This document shows, piece after piece, positions 5,488-9,896 of a stretch of 9,896 nt of DNA (its first letter is position 1; each line of letters opens with the position of its first letter). The DNA lies in NCBI GenBank assembly GCA_035463115.1, contig DATHTO010000156.1, forward strand, positions 1 through 9,896. The letters are read 5' to 3'. This DNA is from BPGL01 sp035463115 (lineage in GTDB: Bacteria > Actinomycetota > UBA4738 > HRBIN12). The notes under the pieces were generated by a model that was given only the letters and a program-made list of their open reading frames with translations, had not been told where the DNA came from and made no database searches. The position numbers and the translations under genes were made by a program.

Positions 5488-6168
5488 GATCGAGGTCCGC
5501 GCCGGCGCCCGCGACGCGCGCCGGAACCCCGCGAACATCAACACGATGCCGGCGAGCAGCGTCGCGATGAACCCCACGAGCACGCCGGCGGCGCTGAACG
5601 ACGCACCCGCCGCGACGACGGTGGCGCCGACCGCGATCAGGACCGTGCCGACGAACCGATCGCGCAGCTCGGGGCGGCCCCGCATCCGCCATGCCGACCA
5701 CGCGGTGCCGACGAGCAGCACGACGTACGACGGGATCGAGATCAGCTGCGGCAACCGATGGGCGTCGGAACCGCCCCCGAACACCTCCTTGCCCGCCGGG
5801 AGCTGTTCCGCGAGCGCCGTCGGTGACACGTCGGCGTTCGCGAGCACCGCGAGGGTGAAGGCCGTGACGAAGATCAGCACGGCGGCGACGATCCACAGGA
5901 CCCACGGGCGCCGCGCGAGCAACAGGACCTCACCGCCGGCGAGGAAGGGAACGTTCAGCACGGCGCCGAGCGCCCAGTAGACCTCGAAGCTGAAGCGGGA
6001 CCAGCCGCCGGCGACGCCGGCCACCACGGCGAGCGAGGCGAGGCCGAACATCGCGAGCGCCAACATCCACACCAGCTGGTAGGGCCGACGACGCTCGACG
6101 AACCGGCGGCCCAGCTCGGCCGCGAACGCGAACGCCACGACCGCGGCGAGCAGGGGGAACACCCACAT
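5467..6168 (-). CDS. Unrecognised seven-helix integral membrane protein
   Basis: Function is not recognised. From the ATG at 6168 the protein has 233 aa with about seven hydrophobic helices: 2-18, 31-52, 64-84, 88-110, 143-160, 171-189 and 193-213. A longer polar loop (about 111-142) lies between helices 4 and 5. Basic clusters after helix 1 (RRFVERRR) and around 159-171 (RMRGRPELRDR) place those loops inside. A short basic tail ends the protein. It is not a microbial rhodopsin, since no helix-7 lysine is seen. There is no transporter or enzyme motif. The reading frame runs further upstream, but that part overlaps the divergent gene and is charged, low-complexity shadow. No Shine-Dalgarno sequence precedes the ATG, and TATGCT stands eight bases upstream, suggesting near-leaderless expression. 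Confidence 0.7.
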   Translation of the reverse strand: MWVFPLLAAVVAFAFAAELGRRFVERRRPYQLVWMLALAMFGLASLAVVAGVAGGWSRFSFEVYWALGAVLNVPFLAGGEVLLLARRPWVLWIVAAVLIFVTAFTLAVLANADVSPTALAEQLPAGKEVFGGGSDAHRLPQLISIPSYVVLLVGTAWSAWRMRGRPELRDRFVGTVLIAVGATVVAAGASFSAAGVLVGFIATLLAGIVLMFAGFRRASRAPARTSIARHDPA

Positions 6169-6176
6169 CGGCGGCA

Positions 6177-6182
6177 AGCATA
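6177..6182 (-). promoter_or_regulatory. Candidate -10 element (TATGCT) for the seven-helix protein
   Basis: TATGCT on the - strand matches TANNNT (four of six with TATAAT). It lies eight bases before the ATG at 6168, in a 63-base divergent spacer that also carries the opposite promoter candidate at 6220. No clear -35. Confidence 0.35.
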
Positions 6183-6219
6183 CGGAGCCCTCCGGGCAGG
6201 TGCGCGGCGTCGGCGCGGG

Positions 6220-6225
6220 TAGCCT
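6220..6225 (+). promoter_or_regulatory. Candidate -10 element (TAGCCT) for the TIM-barrel gene
   Basis: TAGCCT ends exactly six bases before the ATG at 6232, so the transcript would begin on the start codon. No Shine-Dalgarno sequence is present, which fits leaderless translation. No convincing -35. Confidence 0.4.
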
Positions 6226-6231
6226 TGCAGC

Positions 6232-7020
6232 ATGCCGACCCCGCGGCTCCTGTTCTCCTCGGCGGCGTTCTTCGGACGGTCGCTCGCCGACACGTTCGAC
6301 CTCGTCGCCGACGCCGGCTACGGCGGCGTCGAGGTCATGGTGACGCGTGACCCGTCGAGCCAGGACGCCATGTGGATGCGCCGCCTGGCCGACGCGCGTG
6401 GCCTCACGATCGGCGCGATCCACGCCCCGTGTCTCCTCGTGACGCGACGGATCTGGGGGGTCGACCCGATCGCGAAGATCGAGCGCGCGGTCGAGGTCGC
6501 TGCCGAGGCAGAGGTACCGGTGGTCGTGATGCATCCGCCCTACCGGTGGCAGGCGACGTACCGCGCCTGGATCGCCGAGGAGCTCCCCGACGTCGAGGAG
6601 CGGTCGGGCGTCACGGTGGCGATCGAGAACATGTTCCCGGTGCGCGTCGGAACGCGCGACCTCACGTTCCACGCGAACCAGGACCTCGCCGACCTCGAAG
6701 GGATCCCGCATCTCGTGCTCGACACGAGCCATGCGGCGGTCGCCCGCCACGACCTCATCGACGTCCGGAGGCGCTTCGGCGCGCGGCTGCGCCACGTCCA
6801 CCTCTCCGACAACCTCGGCCGCGGATGGGACAACCACCTGCCACCCGGCGAGGGCGTCCTCCCGCTCGACGACTTCCTCGCGGACCTCGCCGCGAGCGAC
6901 TACGCCGGCAGCGTCTCGCTCGAGGTCGACCTGCGGCGCGTGGCGAGCGATCCGGCCCGGCTCCGTGACGTGATGTCGTCGATGCGCGAGCGGGTCGAGG
7001 GTGGTCTCGCGCGGAGGTGA
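6232..7020 (+). CDS. TIM-barrel protein of the AP endonuclease 2 / sugar phosphate isomerase-epimerase family
   Basis: This 262-aa metal-dependent TIM barrel is of the xylose isomerase-like group, which includes endonuclease IV and many sugar isomerases/epimerases. The repeating barrel pattern has likely metal or catalytic residues at strand ends: Glu34 (GGVEVMVT), His64 (GAIHAPC), His101 (VVMHPP), Glu132 (AIENMF), Asp164 and His167 (LDTSHAA), His188/His190 and Asp193 (RHVHLSDN), His202, Glu208 (GEGVLP) and Glu231 (SLEVDLR). The length fits the family. The substrate cannot be told: sequence and setting do not separate a DNA-repair enzyme from a sugar enzyme. HLPPGEGVLPLDDFL resembles the glycan/sugar-isomerase branch as I recall it. 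It is divergent from the seven-helix protein, with TAGCCT six bases before the ATG. Confidence 0.85.
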   Translation: MPTPRLLFSSAAFFGRSLADTFDLVADAGYGGVEVMVTRDPSSQDAMWMRRLADARGLTIGAIHAPCLLVTRRIWGVDPIAKIERAVEVAAEAEVPVVVMHPPYRWQATYRAWIAEELPDVEERSGVTVAIENMFPVRVGTRDLTFHANQDLADLEGIPHLVLDTSHAAVARHDLIDVRRRFGARLRHVHLSDNLGRGWDNHLPPGEGVLPLDDFLADLAASDYAGSVSLEVDLRRVASDPARLRDVMSSMRERVEGGLARR

Positions 7021-7034
7021 CGGAGGCGCGCTGC

Positions 7035-7040
7035 TAGCCT
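7035..7040 (+). promoter_or_regulatory. Candidate -10 element (TAGCCT) for the 52-aa protein
   Basis: This is the same hexamer as at 6220 (TAGCCT, followed by T in both), nine bases before the ATG at 7050 and 15 bases after the TIM-barrel stop. It suggests a separate, nearly leaderless transcript. No -35 stands out. Confidence 0.35.
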
Positions 7041-7049
7041 TCGGGTCCG

Positions 7050-7208
7050 ATGCGACGGCAGACCGCGATCGTGCTGATCGTCCTGTTCCTCACGCTGACC
7101 GTCGTCGCGATCGTGCAGGCGACGCAGGATGCGCCGGATCAGCCGTTCCGCGGACCGACGTCCGGGACCCCGCTCCCGCCGGAGGTCACGGGATCGCCGT
7201 CGGCGTGA
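7050..7208 (+). CDS. 52-aa single-helix membrane or exported small protein
   Basis: This short gene lies in the 216-base gap after the TIM-barrel gene. The protein begins MRRQTAIVLIVLFLTLTVVA: a positive N-terminus, then a hydrophobic helix (about residues 5-23). A Pro/Thr/Gly/Ser-rich tail follows (PDQPFRGPTSGTPLPPEV). It looks like an uncleaved signal anchor with a short disordered outer tail. AIVQA-TQ could also be a signal peptidase site. Support comes from the N-terminal charge and helix pattern, the TAGCCT hexamer nine bases upstream, and the hairpin just after its stop. No homologue is recognised and the function is unknown. Confidence 0.55.
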   Translation: MRRQTAIVLIVLFLTLTVVAIVQATQDAPDQPFRGPTSGTPLPPEVTGSPSA

Positions 7209-7245
7209 GGACCGCGCGCCTCGCGTGCGTGGCGCGTTACGGTCC
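7209..7245. terminator. Long hairpin between convergent genes, likely bidirectional terminator
   Basis: GGACCG (7209-7214) pairs with CGGTCC (7240-7245), CGCGCC (7215-7220) with GGCGCG (7231-7236), and CGC (7222-7224) with GCG (7227-7229). Only a three-base bulge (7237-7239, the stop codon of the - strand hydrolase) interrupts the stem. It begins on the base after the 52-aa gene's stop. No T tract lies on either side. Confidence 0.55.
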
Positions 7246-8013
7246 GGCGTCGTCCGCGAGGTAGGCGTCGAGCCACCCGAGGATCGCGTTGCGCGCGATC
7301 TCGCCCTGGTTGCCGCGGAGGATCTCGGCGCCGTGGTCGCCGGTGGTGAGGATCTCGAGGCGCTTCGGTTGCAGGCTCGAATCGAAGAACGTTTGCGCCG
7401 TCGACGCCGCGGCGGCGTCCTCGGTGCCCGCGATGAAGAGCTTCGGCTCCTCGACGGCCGCGAGGACGTCCGGGCCGAGCGCCAGCCCCTCGAACTGCGC
7501 CGGCGCCGACAGCGCGACGACCGCCGCGAGATCCGCGTCGGCCGCGACGAGCAGCGCGGCGGTCCCACCCATGCTCGAACCGACGACCGCGACGCGGGAG
7601 ACCCCGTCGTCACGGAGCGCCTCGATCGCGGAACGGAGATCCGCGGGCGTGTCCTCGACCGACCTCCGCCCCTCGGAACAGCCCCCGTCGCCGTCGGGGC
7701 AGTACCCGCGGAAGTTGAACGTGAGCACCCGGTACCCGGCGTCGCCGAGCCGGTCGGCGAACGGGAACCACTCGCGCTGGTCGGCGGCGTAGCCGTGCGC
7801 CAGGACGACGCCGGCGCCCGCGTCGTCCGGGCCGAACAGCCGCCCGGCGAGCGAGCGCCCGTTGCGGGTCTCGAACGTGGTCGGCGCGGAGGCCTCGAGC
7901 GCCGCGGCGACCTGCGCCTCGTCGGCGGCGTCGCCGGAACATCCGATCGGCAACGCCACGATCACGCAGACCACGGCGACGGCGCCGATCCGTCGAGCGC
8001 GACGGGCGGTCAC
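7237..8013 (-). CDS. Exported alpha/beta hydrolase (serine hydrolase)
   Basis: This 258-aa alpha/beta-fold hydrolase acts outside the membrane. A basic N-terminus (MTARRARR) and hydrophobic stretch (9-24) form a signal. Cys25 in ALPIGCSGD may be lipidated, but Pro at -3 makes the lipobox poor, so a plain anchor or signal peptide is also possible. The nucleophile elbow is GSSMG (Ser147). The likely acid is Asp199 (GTEDA) and the base His227 (GDHG). LAHGYAAD (71-78) carries the oxyanion region. Cys105 and Cys112 may form an extracytoplasmic disulfide. The GTG start at 8013 follows bS22 by 11 bases, with GGAGG four bases ahead, so it is co-transcribed with bS22. The substrate is unknown. The dienelactone hydrolase/prolyl oligopeptidase-like group fits best. 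Confidence 0.85.
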   Translation of the reverse strand: MTARRARRIGAVAVVCVIVALPIGCSGDAADEAQVAAALEASAPTTFETRNGRSLAGRLFGPDDAGAGVVLAHGYAADQREWFPFADRLGDAGYRVLTFNFRGYCPDGDGGCSEGRRSVEDTPADLRSAIEALRDDGVSRVAVVGSSMGGTAALLVAADADLAAVVALSAPAQFEGLALGPDVLAAVEEPKLFIAGTEDAAAASTAQTFFDSSLQPKRLEILTTGDHGAEILRGNQGEIARNAILGWLDAYLADDAGP

Positions 8014-8024
8014 GGAACCTCCGC

Positions 8025-8126
8025 TTACTTGCCCAGCTTCATGCGTTGGTGCCGCGTGCGCTTCAGAAGCTTCTTGTGCTTCTTCTTGCGCATCTTCTTG
8101 CGACGCTTCTTGATCAGCGACGGCAA
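8025..8126 (-). CDS. Small ribosomal subunit protein bS22 (AURKAIP1/COX24 domain)
   Basis: This 33-aa protein of the 30S subunit is over half Lys/Arg. It starts MPSLIKKRRKKMRKKKHKK and ends LLKRTRHQRMKLGK, the hallmark of the AURKAIP1/COX24 family and close to mycobacterial Rv0500B as I recall it. It is known from mycobacterial ribosome structures, bound near the decoding region. The start is TTG at 8126: no ATG or GTG is available in frame, and GGGAGAAAGGG (8136-8146) lies nine bases upstream. Homologues commonly begin M-G-S-V/L-I-K-K, matching this position. It sits between the Clp1-like kinase gene (55 bases upstream) and the hydrolase (11 bases downstream). Two small stem-loops fill the upstream spacer. 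Confidence 0.9.
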   Translation of the reverse strand: MPSLIKKRRKKMRKKKHKKLLKRTRHQRMKLGK

Positions 8127-8135
8127 GCGACCACG

Positions 8136-8146
8136 CCCTTTCTCCC
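8136..8146 (-). promoter_or_regulatory. Ribosome binding site of bS22
   Basis: GGGAGAAAGGG on the - strand, nine bases before TTG 8126. It supports the TTG start. Confidence 0.65.
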
Positions 8147-8150
8147 GTTG

Positions 8151-8181
8151 GGAACCGCGTTCCGGCCCATCTCCTCGGGCC
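8151..8181 (-). repeat. Two adjacent stem-loops in the bS22 leader
   Basis: In transcript sense, GGCCC-8 nt-GGGCC (8181-8164) is directly followed by GGAAC-GCG-GTTCC (8163-8151), then the ribosome binding site. Each stem is 5 bp. They may be a small leader structure for autogenous control or a processing site between the kinase gene and bS22. Chance is not excluded in G+C-rich DNA. Confidence 0.35.
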
Positions 8182-9069
8182 TCACTCGGTTCCGAAGAGC
8201 GTCCGGAGGTCCACCCGCTTCGTGCGGAAGTCGTCCTCCAGACGGACGGAACCCAGTCTAAGGGCTTTCGGGGGGTCTGCCACCGGCGCGATCAACCGCA
8301 GTCCGCCGTCGTCCGGCACGTGTTCGAGGTAGCCGAGCCCGGCGAAGCCGCCGGCCCCGTCGGAGAGCCCGACGAGCAGTCGGTCGAGGGTCTCGAGGTC
8401 GAACAACGGCGGCAGGGTCGGCATGAACACCGTCGGGCGCACGCGGTACCGGTGGACCTCGCGATCGAAGTACCGCGCCATCGACGACGTCCGCTGCTCC
8501 ATGCGCGCCTCGACGCTGGAGAGCACGACGTCCGGGTGGACCGGAACGGCGAGGGTCTCGATGCCGAAGAACCGCTCGACGACGCCGAGCACGGGCTCGA
8601 GCTCCTCGCCGCGCCGGAGCCCCACGACGAGGTCGGGCTCGAGCATGTCGACCTTGTAGTACTGCACGAGCTGGGCACGGATGCCGCTCACCTCGCCGCC
8701 GGTGTCGACGACGACGAGCTCGGCGCCGTCCCCCCGCGCCCGGTCCCGCAGCCGCATGAGCGCGCCGACGAGCGGGAGGAGGTGGTCTTCGGTGCTCGTC
8801 GAGCCGACGAAGCCGAGGGCGTCGGCCTCGCGCATCGCGTCGAGGGTGAGATCGTCGGCGCTGCGGATCATCTTCAGGCCGACCGTCGCCGGCGGGCCGA
8901 CCGTCTTCTGTGCAACGTCGGCGTCGAGATAGGCCACGGAACGTCCGAGGCGGAGCGCGAAGGCACAGGTCGCACGCGCGAGCGTGCTCTTGCCGGCGTC
9001 GAGCCCGCCGACGAACAGCACGAGCGACGCTCGTGCGGCTCGATCGACGAGCACCTCGTGCTCGTTCAT
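8182..9069 (-). CDS. Clp1/Grc3-like P-loop polynucleotide 5'-kinase homologue
   Basis: This 295-aa P-loop protein resembles the kinase domain of Clp1, Grc3/NOL9 and archaeal RNA 5'-hydroxyl kinases. Walker A is GGLDAGKST (21-29). YLDADVAQ (47-54) matches the family's DxDxGQ motif, with Ala in place of Gly. Next comes VGPP, recalling the P-rich segment after it. VVDTGGEVSG (120-129) matches the substrate 'clasp' (TxGW-like, here without the Trp). YYKVDMLEPDLVVGLRR (137-153) is the usual following strand, and basic residues at 199-211 (RYFDREVHRYRVR) may form the lid. Eukaryotic flanking domains are missing. By family it should bind ATP/GTP and phosphorylate RNA 5'-OH ends, but activity in bacteria is inference. 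GGAGGGG (9073-9079) is its ribosome binding site. It lies between the HTH gene and bS22. Confidence 0.8.
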   Translation of the reverse strand: MNEHEVLVDRAARASLVLFVGGLDAGKSTLARATCAFALRLGRSVAYLDADVAQKTVGPPATVGLKMIRSADDLTLDAMREADALGFVGSTSTEDHLLPLVGALMRLRDRARGDGAELVVVDTGGEVSGIRAQLVQYYKVDMLEPDLVVGLRRGEELEPVLGVVERFFGIETLAVPVHPDVVLSSVEARMEQRTSSMARYFDREVHRYRVRPTVFMPTLPPLFDLETLDRLLVGLSDGAGGFAGLGYLEHVPDDGGLRLIAPVADPPKALRLGSVRLEDDFRTKRVDLRTLFGTE

Positions 9070-9073
9070 GCGC

Positions 9074-9092
9074 CCCTCCGCTCCACGGAGGG
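9074..9092 (-). promoter_or_regulatory. Hairpin sequestering the ribosome binding site of the Clp1-like gene
   Basis: In transcript sense CCCTCCG (9092-9086), loop TGGAG, CGGAGGG (9080-9074) forms a perfect 7-bp stem. The right arm contains the Shine-Dalgarno sequence, and ATG 9069 is four bases further on. Folded, it would block initiation. No T tract, so a terminator is unlikely. Confidence 0.45.
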
Positions 9093-9108
9093 CCGGCTGC
9101 TGGCGGGT

Positions 9109-9306
9109 CTAGCCCGCTTCCGTGTAACGGTCGCTCAGGTAGGTATCGACGTCGTCCTCGCGGAGGCGGTAGCCGCGGCCCACGCGCACCGCGGGCATGT
9201 CGCCATCCTTGATCATCCGGTAGACGGTCATCCTGGACACTCGTAAGAGGTCTGCGACCTCGTTCACGGTCAACAGCCGAGCCTCGGTGAAGGGTCGTTT
9301 CATCAC
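9109..9306 (-). CDS. Excisionase-family (MerR-like) helix-turn-helix protein, Rv0500A-like
   Basis: This 65-aa DNA-binding protein consists almost entirely of one winged helix-turn-helix domain (HTH_17/excisionase). LLTVNEVADLLRVSRMTVYRMI (11-32) is the helix-turn-helix. GDMPAVRVGRGYRLREDDVDTYL (35-57) is the wing plus last helix, and the tail reads SDRYTEAG. The wording closely follows mycobacterial Rv0500A as I remember it, which lies just before the bS22 gene Rv0500B. Here a Clp1-like gene is placed between them. Despite the domain name it is a chromosomal regulator, and no integrase or phage gene is near. The start is GTG 9306 or the adjacent ATG 9303. There is no Shine-Dalgarno sequence and the promoter predicts a leaderless transcript. 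Targets are unknown. Confidence 0.88.
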   Translation of the reverse strand: MMKRPFTEARLLTVNEVADLLRVSRMTVYRMIKDGDMPAVRVGRGYRLREDDVDTYLSDRYTEAG

Positions 9307-9315
9307 GGTGCGGCG

Positions 9316-9344
9316 ATGGTAGGGGTCGCCGTTCGAGCCGTCTA
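9316..9344 (-). promoter_or_regulatory. Promoter of the HTH-kinase-bS22-hydrolase operon
   Basis: On the - strand TAGACG (-35, 9344-9339; five of six with TTGACG), a 17-base spacer, and TACCAT (-10, 9321-9316). Transcription should begin near 9309, within a few bases of GTG 9306. The -35 uses the stop codon of the upstream gene. It is the best-formed promoter in the window. Confidence 0.55.
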
Positions 9345-9896
9345 GGGCGAGGGCCGTTCCTGCAGGTCAGCGGGGTCCCCGCCCGGCTCGTGCCCGAGGA
9401 TCGGCGCGGCGAGCGCCTGCAGGACCGGCCAGTAAGCATCGGGCTCGACGTGATCGTCGAAGACGAGCACATGGCTCGTTCGGCCCTGAGCCCGCGCGAC
9501 GAGGAGCGCGGGATCGTTCACGTCGGCGATCGAGATCGTCTCGACCCCCGCCTCGATCGCGGCGCCGGCGAGCCCGTGGTCGGCGAGGACCACGTCGGGC
9601 CGCGCCTCCGCGAGCATCCGCTCCATCGCGTCGGGACGGTGCGTGTGCCGCGGTTCGCGGCTGTCGCTCACCACGGCGAGGTCGTCCCAATGCTCGATCG
9701 TCCAGTCATGCGGCAGGCCGTGCTCGCGCCACCGCTGTCCCACACCGAGCCGGAGCACGCGCGCGCCGGCCCGGCCGAGCACGCCGCCGAGCTCGTGGTA
9801 CAGGTGCGCGAGGCCCACGGGATGTCCGGTGGCGAGGACCACCGTCGCTCGGTCACGACAGAGCTCGGCGAGGCGTTCGCCGGCCGAAAGGCAGGC
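9342..9896 (-). CDS. Conserved actinobacterial protein annotated as 'phosphatase', 5'-truncated
   Basis: The frame is open to the right edge of the window. The 18 codons beyond the GTG at 9842 (beginning ACLSAGERLAELCRDRA) read as good protein, so the gene starts outside and 184 residues are visible. Landmarks are VVLATGHPVGLAHLYHEL near the visible start, RHTHRPDAMERML in the middle, and VLADHGLAGAAIEAG, SIADVNDPAL and VFDDHVEPDAYWPVLQAL towards the end. This pattern matches, from memory, a family labelled phosphatase in streptomycetes. The His and Asp residues in TGHP, HTH, ADHG and FDDH could bind metal, but I know of no demonstrated activity. The stop overlaps the -35 of the next gene's promoter. 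Confidence 0.6.
   Translation of the reverse strand, partial: ACLSAGERLAELCRDRATVVLATGHPVGLAHLYHELGGVLGRAGARVLRLGVGQRWREHGLPHDWTIEHWDDLAVVSDSREPRHTHRPDAMERMLAEARPDVVLADHGLAGAAIEAGVETISIADVNDPALLVARAQGRTSHVLVFDDHVEPDAYWPVLQALAAPILGHEPGGDPADLQERPSP

Noticed and set aside
7129..9246. 705-codon open frame on the + strand
   Set aside because: Low-complexity Arg/Ala/Glu-rich translation antisense to the hydrolase, bS22 and kinase genes, all of which have clear family motifs.
9109..9306. Excisionase as sign of a prophage or integrative element
   Set aside because: The domain name is historical. The protein matches a conserved chromosomal actinobacterial regulator, and no integrase, att repeat or phage gene is nearby.

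Overview
The window is about 70% G+C and densely packed on both strands. It looks like a chromosomal segment of an actinobacterium, probably outside the well-studied Streptomyces/Mycobacterium lineages. The evidence is a Rex repressor closest in wording to the Streptomyces protein, an Rv0500A-like helix-turn-helix gene near a bS22 (AURKAIP1/COX24) gene, an RskA-like anti-sigma factor, and promoter-like TANNNT hexamers placed almost directly on start codons, as in leaderless actinobacterial transcripts. No tRNA, rRNA, CRISPR array, transposon or att site was seen. Apart from the features listed, no gene-free stretch exceeds 300 bases.

Region 1 (3-3033, + strand) is the 3' part of a menaquinol:cytochrome c reductase operon. 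It holds the C-terminal half of cytochrome b, a Rieske protein (4-base overlap), a membrane-anchored mono-heme cytochrome c, an unrecognised 270-aa three-helix protein that starts on the base after the cytochrome c stop, and a 37-aa single-helix protein with a good ribosome binding site. The last two are candidate uncharacterised subunits of the complex.

Region 2 (3017-4026, - strand) encodes a glutaredoxin-like protein and the NADH/NAD+-sensing repressor Rex. The Rex 3' end overlaps the respiratory operon tail to tail by 17 bases. A leaderless 18-codon upstream reading frame may be translationally coupled to rex through an ATGA overlap.

Region 3 (4123-5414, +) is an ECF sigma factor with its zinc-motif, RskA-like membrane anti-sigma factor, ending in strong hairpins. 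Region 4 (5467-7208) has a divergent pair, a 7-helix membrane protein (-) and a TIM-barrel AP-endonuclease/sugar-isomerase-family protein (+), followed by a 52-aa single-helix protein (+). A long hairpin separates that protein from the convergent next block.

Region 5 (7237-9896, -) reads, in order of transcription: the end of an actinobacterial 'phosphatase'-annotated protein, an excisionase-family HTH protein with a recognisable promoter, a bacterial Clp1/Grc3-like P-loop polynucleotide kinase, ribosomal protein bS22 (33 aa, TTG start), and an exported alpha/beta hydrolase. The kinase sitting between the HTH gene and the ribosomal protein gene, with a hairpin that would hide its Shine-Dalgarno sequence, is the most interesting part of the window.
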